A DNA stretch of 57,045 bases. Origin: Clostridia bacterium. GTDB taxonomy: Bacteria > Bacillota > Clostridia > Oscillospirales > CAG-272. The notes below the pieces were generated by a model. That model saw only the letters and a program-made list of their open reading frames with translations. It was not told where the DNA came from and did no database searches. Every line of letters starts with the position of its first letter. Position 1 is the first letter of the stretch. Below are positions 34,442-44,674 of this stretch, piece by piece. The position numbers were made by a program, and so were the translations under genes. The stretch lies in NCBI GenBank assembly GCA_017522795.1, contig JAFWXZ010000015.1, forward strand, positions 1 through 57,045, read 5' to 3'.

Positions 34442-37400
34442 TTATTCACCATAATTATATCCGGAGTATGTGATAGGATAATCGGTATCATCTCCAATCT
34501 GATAAATGGGAAGACTTGAATTAACCTTTCCGCCGGTGGGATTTACAAGTCTCTTGCGAGTGAGGATAATCTGTATTTTGGAATTAGTCTCAGGTGCCCA
34601 CGCTCTGTTATCCTTATGGCTCCAAATAACCACAAGACCATCAGTAGAAAAATACTGCTTTGCAGAATAAACCATCGTTCCTCCTATCTCTAATCCCGTT
34701 CTAGAGAAGAGAAGCGACAACTTATCAAAGGTTCTCTTTTTTATTGTTCCATCAGTTCTTCCAGCCTCGTTTATAGTTACACTTTCTGTCCAACCGGGAG
34801 CTCCCGATCCAAGCTCGCCAAAAACAATACCAGCATGAACATATCCATCACTTCTAGACATAGGGTCTTGGTTTTTGTCCTGATTGATAAAGTACTTTAC
34901 ACTTCCCATATCAACTTGTGCACTAATACCAAAAATGCTTGCATTAATTCCATCGAAAATAAAGCCAAACAAGTCATTAACATTAAGCGATACTCCGCCA
35001 GTTGTAAGAGAAGGAAGTGTAGCAGTCTGTCCCTTCTTTATCCAGTTAAACTGATCGAGATATCCTGTAATGGTTATTGTAGAATCAAGAGCGCCTCTTT
35101 CAAGGCCGATACCCATACCAGTAACAGAGGTTCCCTTCTTAGCAATATATCCAGAAGTTCCTACGGTACCAAGAGCAACAGTGTTCTGCATACCATTCTG
35201 ATCCTGAACGGTGGTAACATTATGCAAATTAAGGTTACCATCCTTAAGAAGAAGGTTAGCATAGTTACCACCACGAAGAGTGGTATCCTTAACTGTGAGA
35301 ACAGATGTGCTTCCGCTGGAAGCTACAGGCTGACGGAATCCACATACATAAGAGTTTTTGATAGTAGTAGCTCCACTTGCACTGATACCAGAAACATAGA
35401 ATCCGTTGTTATTATTATCATAGTTAAGCACGGGATATACGGGACCGTTAAGATAAATGTTCTCAATAACGCCGCCATTTGCGGAAATAAGGTAATCTGT
35501 AAGAACATTAGTTGCAGCGGAAGATACATACTCATCAGCGGTGATTACATAGCCGTTACCGTACATACTCTGACCGCCAAGATTAATCTTGTTGCCTGTT
35601 GTAACTGTAATATCATCATGAAGAATCACACCGGCTGCATGAGTAGCGTCATTAGCTGTGTAAAGCTCTGTGCTTATGGTATTCTTGTTTACATTCTTTG
35701 CATCAGCTACTACAACAATGTGAACGATCATTGCAAGGTCGTTTTTAGGAGCAATTTCAATAACTACATCGTAGTCACCAATTGCACCGTCCTCGTCGGT
35801 GTGATCATAGCCAGAGTCGGTATTGAACTGAATTTCTACATCACCCCAGTTAGAAGTGATATTAGAAGTATATTCATCGGTCCAAATCGCCTGTCCGTCA
35901 GGAGCATAGTTGTTGATCTCGTTAACTGTGAAGAGATCGGTACCTCTCTCTGCATAACCGTAAACGGTAAGTGTTGCACCATTGAAGGTGAAATCATCAT
36001 TGGTGTAGAAGAGGTCAGAAAGCTTAATGGAATCTCCGCTACCTACATAGTAGGGGCTGTAGTTTCTTGCGTGGTGGAACTTAAGTTTGAAGGGAGAGTT
36101 CACGATATCAACGATAGCTACAGTAAACTCGGTTTCAAGACGACCGTCAATAGATACGGTAAAGGTGTATTCGGATTCACCTACTGCGAAAGCAACCTTG
36201 CCGTCGGTGGTCTTGGATTCATCAGCCTTGGTAATAGTCATTTCACCGTCTCTGAGATCGTAAAGAGTCTCACCGGTTACGCTCTTCCAACCAATAGTAG
36301 GAACAAGCTCAATGGACTGGTTGTTGCCGTCACGAACATAGCTAAGGTGCTGTGCGCCTTGACCAAGAGGATAGCTATAGTCACCGATCTTTACGGTTGC
36401 ACTCTCAACGATTCTAACCTCAATCTTAAGAGTGTCTTCGCGATCTTCACCGGACAGATTCTTTGCATATGCAGTAATGGTCGCTCTATGGCTTCCTGCG
36501 AGAATTGCATCCTCGTCAAAGCTAAGTACACCGCCCTGAACGCTTATAGCTGTATTGTCAGACTCCCACTTATATACGCCGAGAGATGTTGCATCAGATG
36601 CGGTATCCTTTGCAAAGAGAGCGACCTGATCATTCACAAGGTTAGAAATGTAAAGAGTATCAGTGTTGAACTCAACAAGATCTTCCTTGGTTTCATAACC
36701 GATTTCAAAGTTTTCAAAAGGAAGTCTTACAATAAGATCCGCTACAAAAGCATCATCTGCCTTAGTTACGAGAATATCGCTATTAGCGCCGTTATCAGGA
36801 TAGTTGGGGCTTGTTCCAACAGTAACCTTATACTCTGTTCCCACTTTGCTTTTAATAATTGCATCGGTGGATTTTGGTGCGAATACATTTGCAATTGCGT
36901 TTTCATTTGCAAGGCTTGTATTGATTACAACAGAATTGCCGTCACCAAAATCAAGCGCTCCCTCTTCAACAAGCACAACAGAAGAAGGAAGGCTAATCTT
37001 ATTGCCCGCGGGGGTAGGAATTGTGCCGTTAGTCTTTTCATCAACGGTAGTGCCATTGTAAACGTAATGAGTTGTGGAAATAATCTTAACTCCGTTAGCA
37101 AAATAAACAAGATTATCAGTGCCGCTTGCAGCCTCTGAGAAATAGAACACACCGTTACCGTTGATTACAACGGTTTTCTTGAAGTTGTTAAGAACGGCGT
37201 TAGCAATTATGCCATAGATTTCATCATTGTTGGCAGCATCTGTAAGATTCTTAATGTAATTCAAATAGCTGTTTTCACCCGTTGCATCAATCGCGGACAT
37301 ATCACCAAATATGTTTGCAAGAGTATCAGCAGAGTCAATAAGGATGTAACCCTTATTGAATATGTCACGAATTCCATTGAACACAGAAGTTACCGTCTGG

Positions 37401-37822
37401 GGTTCATTATCAACAAGCATTGCAGAAGCAAGAACGGCGCCGCTAGGCTCTTCTACGCTCGCACTGAGATTAGCCGCAGGCATAGCTTCAACCTCTTCAG
37501 CCTTAGCAACGAAAATACTTTGAGTCTCCATGTTAAACCAGAAGTGGTAGCCGTAGCCGAGAGACTTGGGAACGAGCTTTTCAGCAACACCGGAATCAGT
37601 AAGAGCCTGCATAAGATCTTCCTCGGAGGTAATCTGTTTACCCTTTAATTCTACGTGCAGCTCGGTTGTGAGCGTAGCCGCCGCGGTCTGGTCAGCCGCG
37701 ATGTTGGCGTCCTTGATGATCGCGCCGAAGGTGGGAATCAGAACTGCGGAAAGGATTGCAATAACCGCAATTACGATTACCAACTCGACGATCGTAAACG
37801 CCGATCTTTTTGTGTTTTTCAT
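34442..37822 (-). CDS. Giant pilin-like protein A (1126 aa)
   Basis: Starts at 37822 after GTCAGGAGGACGAAAT. The N-terminus KRSA|FTIVELVIVIAVIAIL is a type IV prepilin signal with Glu at +5, but Ala rather than Gly at -1. A pilin-like head (KSLGYGYHFWFN, about 80-95) is followed by beta-rich regions with an Ig-like segment (YKWESDNTAISVQGG). The C-terminal domain looks like a parallel beta-helix (LYLN/IYLNGPVYP, NSYVCGFRQPV, TTLRGGNYANL, VTTVQDQNG). Normal pilins have 120-200 residues, so this is an adhesin-sized pilin fusion. It lacks the Cys/His insert of B and C. No clear sigma-A promoter lies between the upstream terminator and the gene. The first 143 coding bases plus 83 leader bases are nearly identical to unit C, in inverted orientation. 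Confidence 0.85.
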   Translation of the reverse strand: MKNTKRSAFTIVELVIVIAVIAILSAVLIPTFGAIIKDANIAADQTAAATLTTELHVELKGKQITSEEDLMQALTDSGVAEKLVPKSLGYGYHFWFNMETQSIFVAKAEEVEAMPAANLSASVEEPSGAVLASAMLVDNEPQTVTSVFNGIRDIFNKGYILIDSADTLANIFGDMSAIDATGENSYLNYIKNLTDAANNDEIYGIIANAVLNNFKKTVVINGNGVFYFSEAASGTDNLVYFANGVKIISTTHYVYNGTTVDEKTNGTIPTPAGNKISLPSSVVLVEEGALDFGDGNSVVINTSLANENAIANVFAPKSTDAIIKSKVGTEYKVTVGTSPNYPDNGANSDILVTKADDAFVADLIVRLPFENFEIGYETKEDLVEFNTDTLYISNLVNDQVALFAKDTASDATSLGVYKWESDNTAISVQGGVLSFDEDAILAGSHRATITAYAKNLSGEDREDTLKIEVRIVESATVKIGDYSYPLGQGAQHLSYVRDGNNQSIELVPTIGWKSVTGETLYDLRDGEMTITKADESKTTDGKVAFAVGESEYTFTVSIDGRLETEFTVAIVDIVNSPFKLKFHHARNYSPYYVGSGDSIKLSDLFYTNDDFTFNGATLTVYGYAERGTDLFTVNEINNYAPDGQAIWTDEYTSNITSNWGDVEIQFNTDSGYDHTDEDGAIGDYDVVIEIAPKNDLAMIVHIVVVADAKNVNKNTISTELYTANDATHAAGVILHDDITVTTGNKINLGGQSMYGNGYVITADEYVSSAATNVLTDYLISANGGVIENIYLNGPVYPVLNYDNNNNGFYVSGISASGATTIKNSYVCGFRQPVASSGSTSVLTVKDTTLRGGNYANLLLKDGNLNLHNVTTVQDQNGMQNTVALGTVGTSGYIAKKGTSVTGMGIGLERGALDSTITITGYLDQFNWIKKGQTATLPSLTTGGVSLNVNDLFGFIFDGINASIFGISAQVDMGSVKYFINQDKNQDPMSRSDGYVHAGIVFGELGSGAPGWTESVTINEAGRTDGTIKKRTFDKLSLLFSRTGLEIGGTMVYSAKQYFSTDGLVVIWSHKDNRAWAPETNSKIQIILTRKRLVNPTGGKVNSSLPIYQIGDDTDYPITYSGYNYGE

Positions 37823-37905
37823 ATTTCGTCCTCCTGACGATTTTTTATTTCTTTTTTCTCTCTTTTTCGACCGATTTCTATCGTTGATGTTAATAGAAAA
37901 CACAA
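37680..37905 (-). repeat. Long inverted repeat, left arm
   Basis: 226 bases covering the leader and first codons of giant pilin A. They match 45012-45237 in opposite orientation with 3 mismatches noticed by eye. The arms are about 7.1 kb apart and enclose the tyrosine recombinase gene. Confidence 0.85.
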
Positions 37906-37944
37906 AAAGCTCGGGAAGCCTTGAAAATCAAGGCTTCCCGAGCT
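37903..37944 (-). terminator. Strong terminator between recombinase and giant pilin A
   Basis: A perfect 17-bp stem (37908-37924 with 37928-37944, loop AAA) followed on the minus strand by TTTTTGTG. It should stop transcription from the recombinase gene entering pilin gene A. Confidence 0.85.
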
Positions 37945-37959
37945 TTGCTATACCAAAAT

Positions 37960-39057
37960 TTACGATAAAAGGCACAGCCTTTCCATATTGGTTTTCTTCA
38001 GATCCATTGAAGAATGAACGTATTTGTTCAGCGTCATTTCAATGCTACTGTGACCGAGGATCTCGCTGAGAGTTTTGATCTCAAAATTATACCTGTCAAC
38101 GCATCGCGTCGCGAAGCTATGGCGCAGGGTGTGAAAGGTTGCACCCTCAATTCCCACGTCATCAAGATACTTTTTAAACTTGTACTGCATTATCCGCGGC
38201 TCAACCACCTCACGCCCGATCGTCCCGAGAACGAAGCCGTCGGGGCGGCTCTCCCGCCTGAAATACTCAATGTATTCGCCAAGAAAGCTCGGCAGCGGGA
38301 TGGTCCGCGCAGACGTCTTGGTCTTTGGCGTACCAATGACAATCTCGCTACCAGACCTGCCGTCCTTGCTCAGCCTTTGCATCGTTCCTCGCACGTGCAG
38401 ACTTCCTCTCTCCACATCGCACCAGCGCAGCGCGCAAAGCTCTCCCACGCGCAGCCCAGTATACAGTGTCAGCAAAACACCAAACTTATATATATCCATA
38501 TCCCGCACGAGATACCTCTCCAGCCGCAGCTGCTCCTCTCGCGACAGAACGCGCATCTCAACCCGCTCTTTCGGAAAATAAACGAAGTCGGGCATCGGCA
38601 AATGATACTGCCTGTGGCCATACTTGAAGCAAGAATGTAAAAACGTAAGCAGCCCATTGACCGTCGCAGGCGAAAGCCCACTGTCCAGCCGCTCCACAGC
38701 AAACTCGTGCAGAGCGATCGTCGTACAGCTCAGCGCGGTGTACCCGCCTATCTGTGCCTCAATATGCTTATTGAAAAAGCTCTCGTACCGCCTCAGGCTG
38801 GACGGCTTTATGCGATTTGCGTTTAGGCTAAGCCACTCGCGGCATAGCCGCTCTACCGTAATTCCTCTTGGACCGCAGGATGCGCCGATCAGCAAAATAT
38901 TGTCCATAGCCGCCTGACGCTTGTCCTTCGCCTCGCTGCAAGTCCGCGCGTAAACCGAACCGTACTTTTTCTTGCCGAAAGCGTCGATTTCCTTAACGTA
39001 TCGCGCTTCCCACAAACCGTCCTTTCTCTTGTAAACCTTGTCGCCTTTTTTCGGCAT
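37960..39057 (-). CDS. Tyrosine recombinase/integrase
   Basis: A 365-residue site-specific recombinase. The start at 39057 (MPKKGDKVYK) follows GAGAGG; the extension to 39120 is unsupported. An N-terminal arm-binding domain (about 4-48, GLWEARYVKEIDAFGKKKYG) and a core-binding SAM-like domain (about 65-155) precede the catalytic domain, with Arg203 (TGLRVGEL), Lys near 247, His309-x-x-Arg312 (HTLRHSF), His336 (LGHSSIE) and nucleophile Tyr346. The set is complete, so it should be active. It sits between the inverted pilin units A and B and inside the 226-bp inverted repeats. An integrase of this type could invert that segment, or could be the remnant of an integrated element; no other element genes flank it. 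Confidence 0.9.
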   Translation of the reverse strand: MPKKGDKVYKRKDGLWEARYVKEIDAFGKKKYGSVYARTCSEAKDKRQAAMDNILLIGASCGPRGITVERLCREWLSLNANRIKPSSLRRYESFFNKHIEAQIGGYTALSCTTIALHEFAVERLDSGLSPATVNGLLTFLHSCFKYGHRQYHLPMPDFVYFPKERVEMRVLSREEQLRLERYLVRDMDIYKFGVLLTLYTGLRVGELCALRWCDVERGSLHVRGTMQRLSKDGRSGSEIVIGTPKTKTSARTIPLPSFLGEYIEYFRRESRPDGFVLGTIGREVVEPRIMQYKFKKYLDDVGIEGATFHTLRHSFATRCVDRYNFEIKTLSEILGHSSIEMTLNKYVHSSMDLKKTNMERLCLLS

Positions 39058-39165
39058 TCTTAAAATCCTCTCTTTCCTACCACAAATTTCACAACAAAAA
39101 GCATCAAAAACAAGCTCCAAAATTAACCATTTCTTAATATAATCATTAATTTTTATTAAAATAGA

Positions 39166-39208
39166 TTGTAAAATAGCTTATTTTATGCTATGATGAATGC
39201 GGTATAAT
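39166..39208 (+). promoter_or_regulatory. Promoter region of pilin unit B
   Basis: TTGTAA (39166-39171), 17 bases, TATGAT (39189-39194), with a second -10-like TATAAT at 39203-39208. A leader of about 150 bases follows, with hairpins CGGATGTT / AACATCCG (39227-39251) and TTTTCGC / GCGAAAA. Confidence 0.6.
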
Positions 39209-39354
39209 GTAATTGTATCACGATTTCGGATGTTTTGAATATTAACATCCGCGAGGGAAAATGCGAATATATTATGCCCGATTTTCGCAATTTTTATGCG
39301 CGAAAACACAGCTTGATTTGGAAATCAAAAAATAAAACGTCAGGAGGACGAAAA

Positions 39355-42300
39355 ATGAAAAACACAAAAAGATCGGCGTTTACGATCGTCGAGTTGGTAA
39401 TCGTAATTGCGGTAATAGCAATCCTCTCCGCAGTACTGATTCCCACCTTCGGCAGCATTATCAAAGACGCCACCATTGCGGCTGACCAGACCGCAATGCA
39501 CATACTCAATACCGAGCTGCAAATGTATCTCGAAGATGAGACCATTGACAGCGAGGCAGAACTTATGGAAGTGCTGAAGGACAGCGGTCTCGATAAAAAG
39601 CTCGTAACCAAGTCTATGGCTCACGGCTATTACTATTGGTTCAATATGGCAACGCAGAGCTTTGTTATTGGCACAACCAACGAGATTGCAGCAGAACCTG
39701 CTCCCGCTCCACAGGCTCAGAATAAGGGCAGTGCTCAGCTAATGAGCGCGGTAACCGTTGCAGATGGAGATGCGAACGAGCCTAAATATGCTAATATTTA
39801 TACCTTCCGTGAATTCTTCGGCAATGGCTATTATTTTGTTTCCTGTACAAACGGTGACGGATTCGGCCTTAGCGAAGCTATCAGCTTTATTGATGAACTT
39901 AGAAACGGTCAAGACTATGACAAACTCATCAAGTATTTTGAGTACGCAATGAAGAATGATGCTGATACCTCCGCGGTGAAGATTGTTTATGATTTGGTAA
40001 AGGATACCAATATTAGAAACCATAATGGTGTATTCTACCACGGCGACACAAGCATATATGAATATATTTCACCTAAGGCAACACGTCTTACAGGACCAAG
40101 TTACCAATATGTCAACGGAGAAGTAACCAAAAAATTCAAAGCACCAATGCCCACATCCGGTGAATATATATATATTCCTGACAATATTAAGATGATCCTC
40201 AAAGATGCTTTTTCATATGAAGCAGACGGAGACAAAGTTATGAAGGTAGGAATGCCAACAGTGGAAGCAACTTTGGCACTGTTTGGTCCTTATTCTAGTA
40301 ACAAAACCTCCCTTAACATTGAAGTCGAGGGCAAAAGCTATTATGTAAATAATATGATACTTTACGAAATTGTTGGAACTGGCAAAAAGAAAGCCGGTGA
40401 CCTTAAGCAAAGGCTAGAGTTTGGTGACACTTTCTGTATTGGATTTGAATCTATCAACGATGGAGTAATTGAATACAACAAGGACGCAGATACAATCTAT
40501 GTATCATATGGAGAAGGAACTCTTCAGCTTGTTGCAGTTAATCCCCAAAACTCCGATGAAGTTTCTTACACCGCATATGAATGGTCAATATCTGAGAAAA
40601 GCAATCTCTTAAATTCAGATGGTTCAACTAGCACTTCAGGAATTTTGGATCAGCGAACCGGTCTTATAGATCTTACTAAAACTCACTTTAAAGAGAATAC
40701 AGGAAAGTACATCTGCGAATTTACCGTAAAAGCAAAAGCAAGAAAACTAAGCGATGGTACAGATACAACTGATACCGTTAAGGTTGTAGTAATCAAGCCT
40801 GTATCTGCTACTCTTAGCTTTGGTGATTCTACAATTGCACTTGGCGGAGAAAATACAGCAGGCCCGGCTCTTGAATTTACCGGTTATTCTGCATCTTACG
40901 GATTAAGTGTATCCGTAAATTACAGCACTGATTCTAGCGGTAGCAATCCTCTTCTTGAACAGCTTGGTGGGGCTTTTGACATTGACACCAACGACGGCAA
41001 GCTTATTAGCTTGCATTACGATGGCACTAATATGTCCTTTAAGACCAACGCAAAGGGCGAGCTTGTAGCTGAAAAGGATCGTAACGACGAGCCTTACTAC
41101 AGCTTCGAGGTATCTATTGGCGGTGCGCTTAAGACAACTGTTACAGGTAATATTGTCGATAAAACTTCCGCTCCCGTACGCTTCAATTACAAGAAGTACA
41201 ACCAGGCAAATTGTCCCACATATCAGCTTGGTACAGTAAATGATATTAAGCTTTCTGATCTCTTCAGCATTTCTGCCGGAGCACAGGCGAAAGGCGGTTC
41301 TGCAAAGGTTACTATTTATTGTAATGCACCCGTAAATGGCAAATTTGATCCTACCGGCGAGATTCGCAAGGTGGTTGCAGAAAATGCTGCCGATGCATTG
41401 GAAAACGGATACGAAAATCCTTATACCCTTGACATTATTTATCCTACAAACGCCATCTCTTATAGCGATTGGAGCAATGCCGCACACGTAATTACGCTTC
41501 AGGGTGAGGTTGGTACAAATGGCGATCTGTATGAGAATCTTTATATTGAGATTGCTCCCACCGAGGGCGACGTAACTACTATAGCTAAAGTAGAGATCGT
41601 TGACGGAGCTGTTAACGTAACCGACCTTAATAGCCTTAAGCCTACCGATGGTGAAGGCAACGTGACCTCGAATGCTATTGTTCTTAATCAAAACGTAGTT
41701 CTTCACGGCACCTCTGAGATTACTACCGGTACTACCATTGAAATTGGTAAAGATATTACACTTCATGGTAACGGTCACGTAATTAATGCTGAAAAGTATG
41801 AGGCTGAAAACACCGGTGTTACAGAAAACAAATATAATTATTTAGATAAATCCAAGACGTATTGTAACGATCCCAACTGTCCCAATTATGCCCCCAACAA
41901 TGAAAAGGAATGGGTAAAGGATGTTTGTTATACGGAAAAGTGGACATTTAAGTTCCCCAAACATAGCCATAGAGTGGTAAAGAACGGTGAGAATATAAAG
42001 AGCACTTATTCAACCTTCCCGGGATATAAAACTAATCAGGCTATGATTATTCTTTCGGGTGGTACTATAGATAACATTTATGTTAATGGTCCTATATATC
42101 CTGAGCTTCAGTATCGTGCTGATGACAGTTATGACACTAATACCGTATCTGGAGTAACGGGTTATTATGTATCGGGTATTAAGACAACCGGTGATGCTAC
42201 CATCAAGAACTCTTACGTAATTGGATTCCGTCAGCCTGTACAGGTTGAAAGCGCAGCAACTGAAGGTCACTACGAGGCAAGTGGTAACACCACTACCCTT

Positions 42301-43314
42301 GTTATTGACAAGCAGGCAGAGACTACTACTCTTATGAACACCGTTCTTCGCGGCGGCAACTATGCTAACCTTGTAATTGTTTCGGGTAACATTGTTCTTG
42401 AGGACGTTACCACCATTCAGGACTACAACGGTATGACTCCCACTATAGGTGATAAGAGCAAAAACGTGTATGGCGCAGGTATTGTGCTTGAGGGTACTAC
42501 CGCACCTTCAAACGAAAAGGTTGCAGAAGCAATGGCTCTTCCATTTGTTGGAGATGAAGAGGCTAAGATACTTACCCTTCTTAGACCTCTCAGCACTAAG
42601 GTTGAAATCAAGGGCGATCTTACTCAGCACAACTGGCTTGAAAAGGATACTGCAAACAAGAATCTTCCTAACATTCAGCCTTATAACGGTTTCTCTATTG
42701 GCTTGAAAGAAATATTCGGTTACTTCTTCAATGGATTTGGAATTGAGGAAATGAACGTAGGTAGAATGGGCAGATTTATGGATTACATCCATCAGGATGC
42801 CAATTTGTCGCTTGAGGAAAACCGCATTACAAATACTTACTATGCTTACGGTGCTAAAGATCCTAACGCAAACAAGAACGAGATGTTGAACTTTGGTATT
42901 CTGTTTGTCGACGTTGAGCAGAATTATAATGATTCTGTTATCAATGAACATTATGCTAAACTAATGGTTAATATTGACGAAAGTGAACGTAATGGTGGCA
43001 AGCAGTTCGGTACCGTATCCGTTCAGCTCTCTCACGAAAGCATGAAGGGACTTACCGCTGCGGATTTGCGTACCAAGGGCGCAGACGTTTCTCTTGTTAT
43101 ATGGAGCTACACCGATGGACGTAAGTGGGCACAGACAAGTGAGACTAGAACTATAGTAGGTTTGGGAGAAGTACCTTATTACTCTTACTACACAACTTCC
43201 GCAACCGACTGGAACAATATAAATGTTGTCACAGATAGTGATAAGTACTACAGCCCCAATGCTCTCTACGGTTCTAACGGCGCATACTCTGCGTGGTATG
43301 GCAGTAAAAATTAA
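39355..43314 (+). CDS. Giant pilin-like protein B (1319 aa)
   Basis: Starts at 39355 after GTCAGGAGGACGAAAA; the upstream in-frame extension lacks a site. The prepilin N-terminus KRSA|FTIVELVIVIAVIAIL is the same as in A and C. The head segment KSMAHGYYYWFNMATQS, a beta-rich centre with an Ig-like part and the C-terminal beta-helix-like domain (NIYVNGPIYPELQY, NSYVIGFRQPV, LRGGNYANL, TTIQDYNG, WSYTDGRKW) align with the paralogues. At about residues 825-890 it has an insert with YCNDPNCPNY, a further Cys and HSH, absent from A. It is the largest of the three, has its own promoter, and is followed by its Ig-like membrane partner. The product should be exported and processed by a prepilin peptidase not encoded here. 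Confidence 0.85.
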   Translation: MKNTKRSAFTIVELVIVIAVIAILSAVLIPTFGSIIKDATIAADQTAMHILNTELQMYLEDETIDSEAELMEVLKDSGLDKKLVTKSMAHGYYYWFNMATQSFVIGTTNEIAAEPAPAPQAQNKGSAQLMSAVTVADGDANEPKYANIYTFREFFGNGYYFVSCTNGDGFGLSEAISFIDELRNGQDYDKLIKYFEYAMKNDADTSAVKIVYDLVKDTNIRNHNGVFYHGDTSIYEYISPKATRLTGPSYQYVNGEVTKKFKAPMPTSGEYIYIPDNIKMILKDAFSYEADGDKVMKVGMPTVEATLALFGPYSSNKTSLNIEVEGKSYYVNNMILYEIVGTGKKKAGDLKQRLEFGDTFCIGFESINDGVIEYNKDADTIYVSYGEGTLQLVAVNPQNSDEVSYTAYEWSISEKSNLLNSDGSTSTSGILDQRTGLIDLTKTHFKENTGKYICEFTVKAKARKLSDGTDTTDTVKVVVIKPVSATLSFGDSTIALGGENTAGPALEFTGYSASYGLSVSVNYSTDSSGSNPLLEQLGGAFDIDTNDGKLISLHYDGTNMSFKTNAKGELVAEKDRNDEPYYSFEVSIGGALKTTVTGNIVDKTSAPVRFNYKKYNQANCPTYQLGTVNDIKLSDLFSISAGAQAKGGSAKVTIYCNAPVNGKFDPTGEIRKVVAENAADALENGYENPYTLDIIYPTNAISYSDWSNAAHVITLQGEVGTNGDLYENLYIEIAPTEGDVTTIAKVEIVDGAVNVTDLNSLKPTDGEGNVTSNAIVLNQNVVLHGTSEITTGTTIEIGKDITLHGNGHVINAEKYEAENTGVTENKYNYLDKSKTYCNDPNCPNYAPNNEKEWVKDVCYTEKWTFKFPKHSHRVVKNGENIKSTYSTFPGYKTNQAMIILSGGTIDNIYVNGPIYPELQYRADDSYDTNTVSGVTGYYVSGIKTTGDATIKNSYVIGFRQPVQVESAATEGHYEASGNTTTLVIDKQAETTTLMNTVLRGGNYANLVIVSGNIVLEDVTTIQDYNGMTPTIGDKSKNVYGAGIVLEGTTAPSNEKVAEAMALPFVGDEEAKILTLLRPLSTKVEIKGDLTQHNWLEKDTANKNLPNIQPYNGFSIGLKEIFGYFFNGFGIEEMNVGRMGRFMDYIHQDANLSLEENRITNTYYAYGAKDPNANKNEMLNFGILFVDVEQNYNDSVINEHYAKLMVNIDESERNGGKQFGTVSVQLSHESMKGLTAADLRTKGADVSLVIWSYTDGRKWAQTSETRTIVGLGEVPYYSYYTTSATDWNNINVVTDSDKYYSPNALYGSNGAYSAWYGSKN

Positions 43315-43343
43315 TAGCATAGCGAAAAAATACATCTAATCGT

Positions 43344-43371
43344 TTCTGCGGCGACTTTTGCCGCCGCAGAA
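43344..43371 (+). promoter_or_regulatory. Unit B intercistronic hairpin
   Basis: TTCTGCGGCG pairs with CGCCGCAGAA, followed by the CCTGAAAGGGAAAACAA leader of the membrane-protein gene, as in units A and C. Confidence 0.7.
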
Positions 43372-43397
43372 TTAACAACTCCTGAAAGGGAAAACAA

Positions 43398-44174
43398 ATG
43401 GCAAAAAAAGACGATAATTTTGATTTTGATACAGAATCTAAAGCCAAACCGAGTTTTGACCTTAGCTTCTTAAAAAACCTTACTAAAAAGCAAAAGGAAA
43501 CCATTATTACAATAGCTATTTCAGTAGTAGCATTAGCAGTAATAATTATAGTTGGAGTGCTTTTGCTTGGCGGGGGTGACGCGATCAATGGAAACAACGG
43601 TAACGGGGACATTAATATTGATTTTGGTCCTACTACCGGTGTTGAGTCTGATGAAATATCCGATATGATTCTTTCTTCCGTCCCCAACAAAACTGTTTAT
43701 TACGTTGGAGAGAATATTGATCTCTCGGGACTCACACTGTATATAAAAATGAAGAACGGTAGTGAGATATATGAACGTTATGACGACCGCCTTTCTAGTT
43801 TTGTTGTAAGTGGCTTTAACAGTTCTGCTCCCATAGATCAGCAGGTGGTAACTGTAAAATACAAGAAACAAAGCGTTTCGTTTACAGTTAAGATAAAGGA
43901 AATGCCCGTGGCAGAACCCTCCGTTCAGAGTATAACAGTTAATCCGCTCCCCAAAACCGAATACAAGGTTGGCGGCTCATTCATCGCACGAACCGCAAAG
44001 ATCGTTGCGACGTTTAGTGATGGTTCTACTCAAGAAATTGCACTTAATAGAAGTCACCTTTCTAATTGGGCAGAAGCAATTCAGGCACCCGGCACCCACG
44101 AGATCAAAGTGGTATACTTCGACGGCAACGGAGGCTACGCTGAAACTACATTCACCATAACTGTAGCTGAATAA
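43398..44174 (+). CDS. Unit B membrane protein with two Ig-like domains
   Basis: A 258-residue paralogue of the unit A and C membrane proteins: cytoplasmic MAKKDDNFDFDTESKAK, one membrane helix (about 36-58), a Gly/Asn spacer and two Big_3-like domains (YYVGENIDLSGLTLYIKM; YKVGGSFIARTAKIVATFSDGS ... GGYAETTFTITV). It is the most diverged of the three in its outer domains, as its pilin partner is. It is co-transcribed with giant pilin B, 83 bases downstream across the conserved hairpin. The order and spacing suggest that each membrane protein is dedicated to its own pilin. Confidence 0.8.
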   Translation: MAKKDDNFDFDTESKAKPSFDLSFLKNLTKKQKETIITIAISVVALAVIIIVGVLLLGGGDAINGNNGNGDINIDFGPTTGVESDEISDMILSSVPNKTVYYVGENIDLSGLTLYIKMKNGSEIYERYDDRLSSFVVSGFNSSAPIDQQVVTVKYKKQSVSFTVKIKEMPVAEPSVQSITVNPLPKTEYKVGGSFIARTAKIVATFSDGSTQEIALNRSHLSNWAEAIQAPGTHEIKVVYFDGNGGYAETTFTITVAE

Positions 44175-44309
44175 TTTACATTAAAATACCAACGTCGGAG
44201 AGGTGGGCAAAAAAACGCCCTAAATTATAAGATTATTCCGACAAAACTAAATGATATAATTTGTTCGAAAGAGCAATTATAAATAAAATTTTTTTCAAGG
44301 AGAAAAACA

Positions 44310-44660
44310 ATGAAAAAGACAAACAAAAAGGGCTTTACTATCGTTGAGCTCGTAATCGTAATCGCAGTTATTGCGATCCTTTCCGCAGTACTTATCCCCA
44401 CCTTCGGCTCAGTTATCTCTGAGGCAAGTGATGTTGCAGGTAAGCAGGATGCTCGTAATGGTTACCTTAAGTGGTATGCGGAAGACATCAAGGATGGTGT
44501 TATTGATGCAGAGCTCGATGGCACAGCGCTTGATACTAACTACACTTCGACTGCTGATGGTTCAGCGAAGTACACTCATACCGCATCCGACGGTACTACT
44601 ACCTATGCCTTTGATGGTAGCAAGTACTATAAGAACGGCACTGAAATGACCAACGACTAA
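44310..44660 (+). CDS. Type IV pilin-like protein, normal size (116 aa)
   Basis: Starts after CAAGGAGAAAAACA. The N-terminus KKG|FTIVELVIVIAVIAIL is a canonical prepilin signal with Gly at -1 and Glu at +5, and the following helix (SAVLIPTFGSVISEA) is nearly identical to those of the giant proteins. The remaining head is small, Thr/Ala/Tyr/Asp-rich and has no cysteines. A TATAAT at 44255-44260 suggests its own promoter, though the -35 box is poor. It could be the major subunit of a filament that carries the giant proteins as rare or tip subunits. No PilB, PilC or prepilin peptidase genes are nearby. Confidence 0.85.
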   Translation: MKKTNKKGFTIVELVIVIAVIAILSAVLIPTFGSVISEASDVAGKQDARNGYLKWYAEDIKDGVIDAELDGTALDTNYTSTADGSAKYTHTASDGTTTYAFDGSKYYKNGTEMTND

Positions 44661-44674
44661 TGTTCGATCTTCTT

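Noticed and set aside
34835-37138. Long plus-strand open frame opposite giant pilin A
   Set aside because: It lies antisense to a gene with a clear start, ribosome-binding site and domain structure; its translation is low-complexity and Cys/Asn/Ile-rich like other shadow frames.
37960-39057. Complete integrative element around the tyrosine recombinase
   Set aside because: No relaxase, replication, excisionase or attachment-site pair was found near it; the only repeats are the pilin 5' ends.
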